Shown here one piece after another: positions 8,993 to 16,968 of a stretch of 64,000 nt of DNA. Both the position numbers and the translations under genes were made by a program. Source of the stretch: SZAS-103 sp038316385 (GTDB lineage: Bacteria > Pseudomonadota > Gammaproteobacteria > Xanthomonadales > Xanthomonadaceae); assembly GCA_038316385.1 (NCBI GenBank), contig JBBQAN010000007.1, positions 62,001-126,000 of the forward strand, in the 5' to 3' direction. The notes beneath the pieces are model-generated. The model made no database searches. It had not been told where the DNA came from and was given only the letters and a program-made list of their open reading frames with translations. Within the stretch, counting starts at the first letter, position 1; each line of letters begins with the position of its first letter.

Positions 8993-10063
8993 ATGTACGG
9001 ACCACTCAATCTTTCACCCGACAAGATCGCGCACGAAGCGCAGTCCTTGCAGCGCAAGTTGACAGCTGGCCTGACCACACTTCGCAACCTCGACGACGTG
9101 CATTACGGCGCGACCGAGAAGGAAGCCGTGTATACCGACGGCAAACTCGTGCTGTACCGCTATCGCGGCGACAACACGCCTACTGCGAAAATCCCGTTGC
9201 TGATCAGCTATGCGCTGGTCAATCGTCCGTACATGGTGGACTTGCAGGCCGATCGTTCGATCGTCAAGCAATTGCTCGCGCTCGGCGAAGACGTGTACAT
9301 CATCGATTGGGGCTATCCCGATCTGTCGGATCGCTACCTCGACTTGAACGATTACATCGAGCGATTTCTCGGCGGTTGCGTGGATTTCATGCGCGCTAAA
9401 CACAAGCTCGCCGCGATCAATCTGCTTGGCATCTGCCAGGGCGGCGTGTTTTCGCTGTGCTACGCATCGCTGCATCCGGACAAGATCAAGAATCTGATCA
9501 CGATGGTCACGCCGGTGGATTTCCACACCGCCGACAACATGCTCTCGCACTGGACGCGCGGCATGGACGTCGATGCATTTGTCGACGCGCTCGGAAATGT
9601 TCCCGCAGAGCTGATGAATTACTGCTACCTCACCCTGAAACCATTTCGCCTGAATGTGCAGAAGTACGTTGGCATGACCGACATTCTCGACGACAAGCAT
9701 GCACTCGAAGACTTCCTGCGCATGGAAAAATGGATCTTCGATTCGCCCGACCAGGTCGGTGAAGCGTTCCGCCAGTTCATCACCAAGTTCTATCAACACA
9801 ACGGTTTTGTCGAAGGCGGACTCACCATAGGCGACAAGCCGGTAAGCCTGAAAGACGTGCGCATGCCGATCCTCAATGTGTTCGCCGAGCAGGATCACCT
9901 GGTGCCGCCGAGTGCGTCGCGTCCGTTGAAGAATCTTGCGGGAACGAAGGACTACAGCGAACTGTCGTTCAAGGGCGGCCACATCGGCATCTACGTTTCC
10001 GGTCGCGCGCAACGCGAAGTACCGAGCGCTATTCACAACTGGCTGGCGCAGCGCTCGCGCTGA
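8993..10063 (+). CDS. phaC: Class III polyhydroxyalkanoate synthase catalytic subunit PhaC
   Basis: PhaC polymerises (R)-3-hydroxyacyl-CoA into polyester granules. The 356-aa alpha/beta-hydrolase has the lipase-like box GICQGG with the nucleophile Cys148, the general-base segment AEQDHLVPP, and the C-terminal His in GGHIGIYVSG. The conserved VYIIDWGYPD and LITMVTPVDFHT stretches are also present. The short length (about 355 aa) and the adjacent phaE define class III rather than class I/II. The ribosome binding site is AGGAG (8982-8986). No phaA, phaB or phasin gene lies in the window, so monomer supply is encoded elsewhere. Confidence 0.93.
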   Translation: MYGPLNLSPDKIAHEAQSLQRKLTAGLTTLRNLDDVHYGATEKEAVYTDGKLVLYRYRGDNTPTAKIPLLISYALVNRPYMVDLQADRSIVKQLLALGEDVYIIDWGYPDLSDRYLDLNDYIERFLGGCVDFMRAKHKLAAINLLGICQGGVFSLCYASLHPDKIKNLITMVTPVDFHTADNMLSHWTRGMDVDAFVDALGNVPAELMNYCYLTLKPFRLNVQKYVGMTDILDDKHALEDFLRMEKWIFDSPDQVGEAFRQFITKFYQHNGFVEGGLTIGDKPVSLKDVRMPILNVFAEQDHLVPPSASRPLKNLAGTKDYSELSFKGGHIGIYVSGRAQREVPSAIHNWLAQRSR

Positions 10064-10082
10064 TTTTCCGAGCGAATGCACC

Positions 10083-10538
10083 ATGACGATCCCGGTGCGC
10101 CGCGCGCTGTTCATGCTCGGCGCGATCTGGGCATTTCCAAACACCTTGATCGGTTTGTTGATCGGCTTGCCAGCGTTGCTGTACGGCGCGCGTCCATGCA
10201 TCAGCGACGACGCAATTGTATTCCTGCGCTATCCGTGGGGACCGGGCGGAGCACTCGCATTGGGCAATACGATCTTGTGTACGCACACATCGCTTGATTC
10301 TTCCTGCCGCAGTTACGCCGAACGCTACGGTCTGTGTCCTCCAAGTGGTATGCAACATCGACTCGGCGACCACGAGCGCGCGCACGTTTATCAAGCGATG
10401 GCGCTCGGCGTTTTCTTCCTGCCGGTCTATTTCATCTGCGGAGGAATTTCGCCTCGCAACCTGTTCGAGCGAGCCGCCGATCGCTATGCGCGGACAGGCA
10501 GAGGATGGTGGCCGTGGAGTCGGGCGCGCGTGACCTGA
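10083..10538 (+). CDS. Small membrane protein with HExxH motif, function unknown
   Basis: I do not recognise a named family. The 151-aa product begins MTIPVRRALFMLGAIWAF, has a hydrophobic N-terminal segment (roughly residues 8-36) and a second one after residue 103 (ALGVFFLPVYFICGG). Between them lies HERAH (His97-Glu98-His101), a match to the HExxH zinc-protease signature, followed by VYQ. It starts 19 bp after phaC and is probably co-transcribed with phaEC. A metal-binding or protease role is possible but not shown; five Cys residues between the motif and the first helix could alternatively bind metal. The ATG was chosen because the open frame upstream overlaps phaC. Confidence 0.6.
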   Translation: MTIPVRRALFMLGAIWAFPNTLIGLLIGLPALLYGARPCISDDAIVFLRYPWGPGGALALGNTILCTHTSLDSSCRSYAERYGLCPPSGMQHRLGDHERAHVYQAMALGVFFLPVYFICGGISPRNLFERAADRYARTGRGWWPWSRARVT

Positions 10539-11047
10539 CAGTTACAAGCTTCGGTGCTTCCCGGTGGCGATGGATGGGAGCCGCGCAACATTTTATAGCT
10601 TCCGAAAAGTCAGGAAGCCTCGCGCGCCAGGGATGTGACCGCACACCCCGGAATCCATAGCATCGCGTGACGAAAGAGCGTCTTAATGCGAAAAGAGGAT
10701 GCGCGATCGATGCAGACCCGTCGTGGCAGTGAAGGATTGTCTGCGAGTTGCGCAACGGATCTCGTGCAGCGTATGTGGCTTTTCGAACGATCACCCATTC
10801 ACGATCAACCCGCTTCTCAGATGTGCCCGGAATGTCGATGGATGTTGCATTCGCACGTGGAAGCCGGCGGTCGCCATTGGTCACTTCTTGGGTGTATATT
10901 TTAGTTGCGCCGCGCTTTTGGGGGCCTGGGGAGGCTGGCAGCGCAACGCGTCAATCCGTATAACCGATCGCGCCTTTGAGGCGCTGCCACGCGCGCCGTT
11001 CCCGCGATTGTCTTCGTTGATTTGCGGTGCGTATACAGGAGAATCAC
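10539..11047. other. Gene-free interval upstream of the autotransporter gene
   Basis: About 510 bp without a convincing gene. Short open frames on both strands lack family resemblance and ribosome binding sites. I see a modest hairpin (GCTTCC 10598-10603 with GGAAGC 10613-10618, no T-tract) and an AT-rich patch TATATT at 10895-10900 that could be a -10 element, without a clear -35 at proper spacing. The end (ACAGGAG at about 11036-11042) is the ribosome binding site of the adhesin. Confidence 0.5.
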
Positions 11048-13402
11048 ATGCACGCCATGCAGCGTCCGCAAATCGCAAAACTCACGCTCTGCATTCTTTT
11101 CGCCGTGACCGGCGGCAACGCTCGTGCCGGCAGCACCGACTGCCCGTCGGCAGGTGGTTCGTCCGCCGCTGGAACAAAGGCCGTGGCCTGTGGTTACGCT
11201 AATTCGGCGAGCGGCGATTTCAGTGTTGCGTTCGGCTACAAGAACACCGCCGCCGGAATTCACTCCAGCGCGATCGGCGGCGCAAACAACGTGGACTACT
11301 TTGCAAAGAACAGCAACGCGTTGGGCTACCACAACACCATCGGCTACAACCCGGCAGGACTGCGAGACGCAAATGCGGTCGGCAGCTTCAACGACGCGTA
11401 CGCCACCGGCGCCAGCGCGTTCGGCGCGCACAACGATGCTTCCCGAAGCTACAGCAGCGCTTTTGGCTACAAGAACTCCGCAACAGGCAACGAAAGCAGT
11501 GCATTCGGATACCATAATCAAGCCGCCGACAATCTAAGCTCCGCGTTCGGTGCCAGGGACAAGGCATACGCTTTCGAAGCAAGCGCGTTTGGATATGGCA
11601 ACACGGTGACCGGCTTCAAAGGCAGTGCATTCGGGTTCAAGAACACCGCCAGCTTTACCTACAGCAGTGCATTTGGAACCGGCAATGTCGCGACTGGCAT
11701 CAAGAGCAACGCATTCGGCTACGCTGACAAGGCTGGCGGTGATTTTGTCAAGGGCATCGTGCACTACCACGCGAGTGGAACTACCGCATTCGGTATGACA
11801 AATCATGCCTATGGCACCAATGCCTCGGCGGTCGGAAACAGCAATGTTGCGGGGACCGAATACCTCTCCGGCACCGTGAAGTTCACCTCGAACGACAGTG
11901 CGTTCGGCTACGGCAATGCAGCCACCGGAGGCAACAGCAGCGCGTTCGGTTACAGCAACAAGGCGACATTCGCCGGAAGCAGCGCGTTCGGCAATGGCAA
12001 TCACGCCTACAACACGAATGCCACTGCTATCGGCCGCAACAACGCGGTGTATGCGAATGGCGGCAGCGCTTTCGGTGATGCCAACAGTGTGACCGCGACC
12101 GCAAGCAACAGCAGTGCGATCGGATTTGAAAACTCCGTTGCAGGAAGCCATTCCACCGTCGTCGGATTTCAGAACAACGTGTCTGGCAGCAATAGCACCG
12201 CTGTCGGTGTGAAAAACGTGGTGACCGGCAATGACAGCCTCGCGCTTGGCTTGGGTGATATCGTCGCCGGAGTGAGCGCGACCGCCGTGGGCGGACACGA
12301 TGTCGCCTCCGGCACCGCATCCAGCGCCGTGGGTTTCCAGGACACCGCGTCGGCATTGCATAGCAGCGCTGTGGGTTTCAAGGACACCGCGAGCGGCGTC
12401 GGCAGCACGGCAGTCGGAGCGGGCGCGACGGCAAGCGGCATACGCAGCATCGCGATGGGTGGCTGGAAGGATACCAACGCCAACGGGGTGATCGATCCGG
12501 GCGAGGTTGCGAATGCGGCCGGCACCGATGCGATTGCCTTCGGCACCGGCGCATCGGCAGGATTCACTAACGACAGTGCATTCGGCGAAGGCGCGACGAC
12601 TGCCGCTGCGAACCAGACAGCAATCGGTGCGGGCTCGAGCGTCACGGCGGCGGCGACCAACTCGGTCGCGATCGGCTTTGGATCGATTGCCAATGCGGCG
12701 AACACAGTGTCGGTGGGCAGCGCGGGCAGCGAGCGACGGATCACCAACGTGGCGACGGCCGTGAACGGAACTGACGCGGTCAACCTGACCCAGGCGACGA
12801 CGCTGGCATCGACTCTGATCGTCGGCGTGAAGGCAACCGCGAACGCGGCCTTGTCCACGGCGAACACGGCCTTGACGACGGCCAACAACGCGCTGGCAGA
12901 AAGCAATTCGCAGGTGACAGCACTGGCTGGCTCGAATGGATCGGGAGCATTGACTTCTGGCGATGCTGCAGCGCTGGTCGCGGCGAATGCGCATGCCGAT
13001 GCGGGCGACGCGACGACGCTGGCTACAGCGAATGCGCACGCGGACACAACGGCTACGTCGACACTGACCTCCGCGAACACTTACACCGACACGCGCTTCA
13101 CAACCCTGTCGGACGACTTCGGAGCGTTCCAGATCAGCGTCAACAATGAGTTTCAGATGGAGGATCGCAAGATCAACAAGATCGGCGCGATGGGGGCCGC
13201 GATGTCGCACATGGCGATGAACACCGGTGGGTTGGCCGGACAAAACCGGGTTGGAGTCGGCGGAGGATTCCAGGGTGGACAGTCGGCATTCGCGGTCGGC
13301 TTCCAGCATGCGTTCAACGGCAGCCATGCCAGCGTTTCGATCGGCGGAGCGTTTTCCAGCGGCGAGAGCAACGTGGGTATGGGGGCGGGGTTCAGCTGGT
13401 GA
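11048..13402 (+). CDS. Trimeric autotransporter adhesin, YadA-like
   Basis: The 784-aa product is a type Vc (trimeric) autotransporter, predicted to assemble in the outer membrane and display an adhesive head. After a signal peptide (cleavage probably near NARA-GS, residue about 28) come about 33 head repeats of 14-16 residues with the SSAFGYxN / STAVGxxN pattern, then the neck motif RRITNVATAVNGTDAVNLTQ, a short Ala-rich coiled stalk, and a C-terminal YadA anchor (from about MEDRKINKIGAMGAAMSHMA) ending in an aromatic residue (GAGFSW). One repeat is interrupted by a calcium-loop-like DTNANGVIDPGE (12470-12505). AGGAG precedes ATG 11048. The ligand cannot be predicted. Confidence 0.93.
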   Translation: MHAMQRPQIAKLTLCILFAVTGGNARAGSTDCPSAGGSSAAGTKAVACGYANSASGDFSVAFGYKNTAAGIHSSAIGGANNVDYFAKNSNALGYHNTIGYNPAGLRDANAVGSFNDAYATGASAFGAHNDASRSYSSAFGYKNSATGNESSAFGYHNQAADNLSSAFGARDKAYAFEASAFGYGNTVTGFKGSAFGFKNTASFTYSSAFGTGNVATGIKSNAFGYADKAGGDFVKGIVHYHASGTTAFGMTNHAYGTNASAVGNSNVAGTEYLSGTVKFTSNDSAFGYGNAATGGNSSAFGYSNKATFAGSSAFGNGNHAYNTNATAIGRNNAVYANGGSAFGDANSVTATASNSSAIGFENSVAGSHSTVVGFQNNVSGSNSTAVGVKNVVTGNDSLALGLGDIVAGVSATAVGGHDVASGTASSAVGFQDTASALHSSAVGFKDTASGVGSTAVGAGATASGIRSIAMGGWKDTNANGVIDPGEVANAAGTDAIAFGTGASAGFTNDSAFGEGATTAAANQTAIGAGSSVTAAATNSVAIGFGSIANAANTVSVGSAGSERRITNVATAVNGTDAVNLTQATTLASTLIVGVKATANAALSTANTALTTANNALAESNSQVTALAGSNGSGALTSGDAAALVAANAHADAGDATTLATANAHADTTATSTLTSANTYTDTRFTTLSDDFGAFQISVNNEFQMEDRKINKIGAMGAAMSHMAMNTGGLAGQNRVGVGGGFQGGQSAFAVGFQHAFNGSHASVSIGGAFSSGESNVGMGAGFSW

Positions 13403-13453
13403 CGCAGTTCGTCCACCACCGCTGTCAATCGCTTTGCAACGGTGTTTGGTCAC

Positions 13454-13492
13454 CCAACAAAAAACCCGCACTCGTGGCGGGCTTTTTGTTGG
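13454..13492 (+). terminator. Rho-independent terminator after the adhesin gene
   Basis: CCAACAAAAAACCCGC (13454-13469) pairs with GCGGGCTTTTTGTTGG (13477-13492), a 16-bp stem with a single mismatch and a seven-base loop. The A/T-rich outer stem makes it potentially bidirectional, so it could also end the minus-strand tRNA-Leu transcript. Confidence 0.8.
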
Positions 13493-13528
13493 CTGTCCGG
13501 ATCTTTCCTGACTCCTGAAACCCTCTTG

Positions 13529-13614
13529 TGGTACCGGTGATAGGACTCGAACCTACACGACATCGCTGCCAGTGGATTTTGAGTCCACCGCGTCTACCAT
13601 TCCGCCACACCGGC
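13529..13614 (-). tRNA. tRNA-Leu (anticodon CAA)
   Basis: On the minus strand an 86-nt cloverleaf starts GCCGGTGTGGCGGAATGG and ends with encoded CCA. The acceptor stem GCCGGTG pairs with CACCGGT (first pair G-U). The anticodon loop in GGACTCAAAATCC carries CAA, and the T-arm reads GGTTCGAGTCC. The long variable arm between the anticodon and T stems is typical of class II tRNAs such as leucine. It decodes UUG. Confidence 0.95.
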
Positions 13615-13622
13615 ATGTGCGC

Positions 13623-13628
13623 ATTATA
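13623..13628 (-). promoter_or_regulatory. Perfect -10 box of the tRNA-Leu promoter
   Basis: On the minus strand TATAAT lies nine bases upstream of the tRNA 5' end, followed by the GC-rich stretch GCGCAC. A GC-rich discriminator is characteristic of stable-RNA promoters under stringent control. No good -35 is seen at 17 bp. Transcription would start only a few bases before the mature tRNA. Confidence 0.6.
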
Positions 13629-13723
13629 GCGGAAGCTGCGGCGTGTTCGCGCGATTCGATTTGTTTGCAGCGATGGTTTGACGTCTTGCCACAATGGTTC
13701 GACGGGCTCACCACAAGCGGATT

Positions 13724-14356
13724 TTATGCGGCGTCGTCAGTCGCCATCACGCTGCCGCAGCGCACGTACCATTCGCCGTCCTGCGGGTAGAACTTCGAGC
13801 AATAGTCCATTGGCGCTTTGTAGATGTGCAAGGTCACGGCGACGGCATCGGGATTCGGATTGCCGATGGTGTGGTACTCGTGCGGCGGGATCAGGCTGCC
13901 CGCGCTGCCCGGGCCGGCCTGCATGCCGCCTGCGGGACGGAAGCGGTAGCGTTCGCCGTCGCGTTCGAGCAATTCGAACTGGGTGATTTCGAGTTGTCCG
14001 TCCCACACGCCTTCCACACACCACATGCCGGAATGGTCGTGCACCGGAGTGCCTTGGCCTGGACCCCAGGTCATGGCGACGACGCTGTAGCCGAGGCGTT
14101 CACTGCGATAGAGTTCGCGGCGCGCGTAGTGATCCGAAATCGCCTCGTGCACGCAGTTGGGCAGGCGCACGTCGGGATCGCGGATCAGTTCGCACAACAC
14201 ATTGCGCAACGCCGAAGTGACCGCTTGTTCGTTGCCCAGCGCGACCGCCACATCGATGCGCGCGACCAGCTTGTCACGGCCAATGAAATCGACCGGGATA
14301 CACGGCGGGCAGCAGGGTCTCGCGTCATCCATGGCGGCAATTCTACTCCGCATCAC
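13724..14356 (-). CDS. Cysteine dioxygenase-type cupin
   Basis: The 210-aa product resembles type I cysteine dioxygenases, non-haem Fe(II) enzymes that convert L-cysteine to cysteine sulfinate. The cupin motif contains PVHDHSGMWCVEGVWDG (two metal-ligand His) and a third His in IPPHEYHTIGNP. The start is a GTG overlapping the upstream acyltransferase stop (GTGA), or the immediately following ATG at 14353; an internal ATG (MDDARPC) is a further possibility. The coupling to a MetX-family acyltransferase thought to act in cysteine formation supports a sulfur-amino-acid role. A related thiol dioxygenase substrate, such as 3-mercaptopropionate, cannot be excluded. Confidence 0.75.
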   Translation of the reverse strand: MMRSRIAAMDDARPCCPPCIPVDFIGRDKLVARIDVAVALGNEQAVTSALRNVLCELIRDPDVRLPNCVHEAISDHYARRELYRSERLGYSVVAMTWGPGQGTPVHDHSGMWCVEGVWDGQLEITQFELLERDGERYRFRPAGGMQAGPGSAGSLIPPHEYHTIGNPNPDAVAVTLHIYKAPMDYCSKFYPQDGEWYVRCGSVMATDDAA

Positions 14357-15468
14357 AGGCTGGCAAGAAAATCGCCGACAACCGGCCCGAAACGCGCGAT
14401 ATCGACAAGGAACGCATCATGGCCTTGCGGCGACGGCAGCGGTGCGAAGATGACATCGGCGCCGCCTGCTCGCAGCCCATCGGCGAGTTGTTCCTGTTGC
14501 TGCAGCGGAAACAAGATGTCGGTTTCGACGCCGATCACCAGAGCCTTCTCCAAGACGATTTTATGCAACGCCGCAGCAGCATCGCCGTCGCCGTATTCAG
14601 CCAAGTCGAACCAGTCCATCGAGCGGCTGAGATAGAGATAGCAATTTGGATCGAACTGGCGCACGAAGCGGCGTGCATGGCCTTCGAGATAACTCTCAAC
14701 CTGAAATTCGAGGCCGAACGGTTCGTCGTCGTCGCGTTGCTCGCTGTCGAGCCTGACGCGGCCGAAACGCCCACTCCATTCCAGCGACGAGCGATAGGTA
14801 ATCACGCCGAGTTTGCGCGCCATGCGCATGCCGCTTTCCGGATAGGACGCGTCGGTGTATTGGCCTTCGTTCCACTTCGGATCGAGCCGGATCGCTTCAC
14901 GCTGCAACGAGCGGATCGCGATCGAAAATGGCAGCGATTGCACCGCACCGGAAATGTTGATCTGCGCGCGTGCACTGCGCGGATGCAACGAGGCATAGGC
15001 GAGTGCGGTCATGCCGCCCATCGAGCAGCCGATGGTAGCGGCGAGCTGCTCGATGCCAAGCCCTTGCACCAATGCGTGCGCCGCATGCGCAACATCTTCG
15101 ATCGACAGTTCTGGAAAGCTCAGGCGATACAACGCGCCGGTGGCCGGATCGATCGACGCCGGGCCGGTCGAGCCCTTGCAACTTCCCAGCGAATTCGGGC
15201 AGATCACGAACCAGCGATTGGTATCGATCGGCTTGCCAGGGCCAAGCATCGCTTCCCACCAGCCCGGATCGGCATTGTCGGCGTTCGATGCCGCATGCGC
15301 ATTTGGCGACAGACCGGTGAGGATCAGGATCGCATTATCGCGAGCGGCGTTGAGAGTTCCCCAGGTTTCGTAGGCGACGTGCGCATCGCGCAGTTCGCCG
15401 CCGCGCTTGATCGCGAATGGCGACGGCAGTACGTGATAGAGGCTTGCTGGGGGGGTGAATTCGGTCAT
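14353..15468 (-). CDS. MetX-family acyltransferase, probable L-serine O-succinyltransferase
   Basis: A 371-aa alpha/beta-hydrolase of the MetX family, which transfers an acyl group from acyl-CoA to the hydroxyl of homoserine or serine. Landmarks are LTGLSPNAHAAS, NSLGSCKGSTGP, the nucleophile elbow GCSMGGMTAL (Ser after Cys), and the C-terminal Asp (GVETDILFP) and His (SPQGHDAF). From memory, the pattern GWWE(A/G)M(L/V)GPGK and the flanking sequence match the Xanthomonas proteins reassigned as serine O-succinyltransferases rather than genuine homoserine O-acetyltransferases. The downstream cysteine dioxygenase-like gene overlaps it by four bases. Homoserine O-succinyl- or acetyltransferase remains the alternative. 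Confidence 0.78.
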   Translation of the reverse strand: MTEFTPPASLYHVLPSPFAIKRGGELRDAHVAYETWGTLNAARDNAILILTGLSPNAHAASNADNADPGWWEAMLGPGKPIDTNRWFVICPNSLGSCKGSTGPASIDPATGALYRLSFPELSIEDVAHAAHALVQGLGIEQLAATIGCSMGGMTALAYASLHPRSARAQINISGAVQSLPFSIAIRSLQREAIRLDPKWNEGQYTDASYPESGMRMARKLGVITYRSSLEWSGRFGRVRLDSEQRDDDEPFGLEFQVESYLEGHARRFVRQFDPNCYLYLSRSMDWFDLAEYGDGDAAAALHKIVLEKALVIGVETDILFPLQQQEQLADGLRAGGADVIFAPLPSPQGHDAFLVDIARFGPVVGDFLASL

Positions 15469-15478
15469 GGATAGCTTC

Positions 15479-15498
15479 GATCAAATGCGAGTTTGATC
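15479..15498. repeat. Inverted repeat between ccmI and the acyltransferase gene
   Basis: GATCAAA (15479-15485) and TTTGATC (15492-15498) form a perfect 7-bp stem with a six-base loop, overlapping the ccmI stop codon. There is no T-tract on the minus strand, so it is more likely an operator or mRNA stem than a terminator. Only about 28 bp separate ccmI from the next gene, so read-through from the ccm operon is possible. Confidence 0.4.
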
Positions 15499-16504
15499 AC
15501 GGATGCACGCGATCGATGGTCAGTGTGAACGCCTTCTTTGCGCCCACAGTTGCCGGCAATGGTGCTGCTTCGAAATCGCCGGCTTGCGGCGTTGCATCGC
15601 CTGAATGGGAAATGCGCGTCGCAATGGTTACGGTTTTCTGCTGCGACAGACGCATCGTCGGCATCGGGCCATCGGCATCGGTCAACGCGATTTCGATCGG
15701 GAAATCCTTGGCCGGAATGCGCTTCACCGCGAGCGGCATCGGTGGGCCGTTAGGCATTCGCGCGTACACGAACAACACGTCGGTCGGTGCGAGCTTTGCG
15801 CGCAATGCCGGCGAAATATCCACATGGACCGTGATCAAGGGTGGGCCGGCAACCGCAGCAGCTTCTGCGGGCAATGGCGGCATGCCCGCGCGGCCGCGGG
15901 CTTCGTCAATCTGCTTGCGCAACGCCGGACGGGTGGATTCCGGCGCCAGCGTTAGCAGTGGCTGCCACGCGGCGGCGGCTTCGGCAAAATGGTTTTTCTG
16001 ATATGCGGCGATACCGAGAAACCACAGTGCGCGCTGGTTGCGTGGGTCGATCTGCTGCGCCTTTTGTAACAACTTCAACGCATCGCCTTTGATCTGGTGC
16101 ACTTGATCCTGCAAGGCCATGGTTTCGGCTAGTTCGACCATCAACGCGGGGTCTTTCGGCGCGAGCCGCAGCGCCTGCTTGTAGGCATCGACGGCGTCGC
16201 CAAATCGCAGTTGCTCCTTGCGACTGCGACCCAGCAACACCCAGCCTTCAAGGTTGTCTGGCTTCATCCGCATCTGCACTGCGAGTGCGTCGATGGCTTG
16301 TTCCAATGTTGCCGGTGCGGTGCGGCGGGCCGGATTGAGCGCCGCTGGATTGCCAATCAGTGCGTAGAGTAAAAGCGTGGTGAGTGGAATCAGCATCGCC
16401 ACCGCGAACGCCGTGCGCCGACTGCCGCGCCACAGTGTAGGCACCACCAACGCGCCAACGATGGCGAGCATCACGAAGACGGCGATGAGAAAGCCGTACT
16501 GCAT
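15497..16504 (-). CDS. ccmI: Cytochrome c biogenesis protein CcmI (CycH)
   Basis: CcmI is the membrane-anchored TPR subunit that presents apocytochrome c to the haem ligation complex with CcmF and CcmH. The product of about 335 aa has two N-terminal membrane helices (YGFLIAVFVMLAIVGALVVP and FAVAMLIPLTTLLLYALI), a periplasmic TPR array (EGWVLLGRSRKEQLRFGDAVDAYKQAL, then DPRNQRALWFLGIAAY) and a C-terminal beta-rich domain (ITVHVDISPALRAKL onwards). ATG 16504 overlaps the ccmH stop by one base (TGATG); an in-frame GTG one codon earlier is an alternative. It is the last gene of the ccmA-I series. Confidence 0.9.
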   Translation of the reverse strand: MQYGFLIAVFVMLAIVGALVVPTLWRGSRRTAFAVAMLIPLTTLLLYALIGNPAALNPARRTAPATLEQAIDALAVQMRMKPDNLEGWVLLGRSRKEQLRFGDAVDAYKQALRLAPKDPALMVELAETMALQDQVHQIKGDALKLLQKAQQIDPRNQRALWFLGIAAYQKNHFAEAAAAWQPLLTLAPESTRPALRKQIDEARGRAGMPPLPAEAAAVAGPPLITVHVDISPALRAKLAPTDVLFVYARMPNGPPMPLAVKRIPAKDFPIEIALTDADGPMPTMRLSQQKTVTIATRISHSGDATPQAGDFEAAPLPATVGAKKAFTLTIDRVHP

Positions 16505-16968
16505 CACCAATCCTCGCTTGATTCAGCGGCTTCGCTGGTCGTGAGTGATGTTGCAGTTGCGCCTTTGCTGCGGTGGCGGACAATGAAGAACAACGACGCG
16601 CCGCCGATCACGAACAAACCCAGCGGGCCAAACCACAGCAACCAGGTGTTGGGTTCCATGCGCGGTTTGTAGAGCACGAACTCGCCGTACCGCGCGACCA
16701 GGAAATCGCGGATCTGTTGGTCGTTTTTGCCTTCGCGCATCAATACGAGGATTTCGTGGCGTAGGTCGTGCGCGATCATCGCGTCGGAATCGGCGAGCGA
16801 TTCGTTCTGGCACATCACACAGCGCAGCGATTTGGCCAAATTGTCAAAGCGCGCTTCCTCGGCGGGATTGTTGTAAACATTCGGGGCTACTGGCTTGGCC
16901 TGAGCCATGCATGCGCCACCGATGACGAGCGACAACACCATCAACATGATAAATACGGTGCGCTTCAT
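16504..16968 (-). CDS. ccmH: Cytochrome c biogenesis protein CcmH (CycL)
   Basis: CcmH is the thioredoxin-pathway partner that reduces or holds the apocytochrome CXXCH motif. The 154-aa product has a signal sequence (MKRTVFIMLMVLSLVIGGAC), the redox motif LRCVMCQNESLADS, the conserved RYGEFVLYKPR segment and one C-terminal membrane helix (WLLWFGPLGLFVIGGASL). ATG 16968 overlaps the ccmG stop by four bases. It has only the N-terminal CcmH domain; the TPR part is the separate ccmI, unlike the fused E. coli protein. Confidence 0.93.
   Translation of the reverse strand: MKRTVFIMLMVLSLVIGGACMAQAKPVAPNVYNNPAEEARFDNLAKSLRCVMCQNESLADSDAMIAHDLRHEILVLMREGKNDQQIRDFLVARYGEFVLYKPRMEPNTWLLWFGPLGLFVIGGASLFFIVRHRSKGATATSLTTSEAAESSEDW

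Noticed and set aside
11200..12730. Repetitive DNA considered as a CRISPR array
   Set aside because: The repeats are in-frame degenerate 42-48 bp units that encode adhesin head motifs, without identical repeats, unique spacers or cas genes.
11534..13471. 645-codon open frame antisense to the YadA-like gene
   Set aside because: Arises from the periodic codon pattern of the head repeats; the plus-strand frame has a signal peptide, repeats and anchor.
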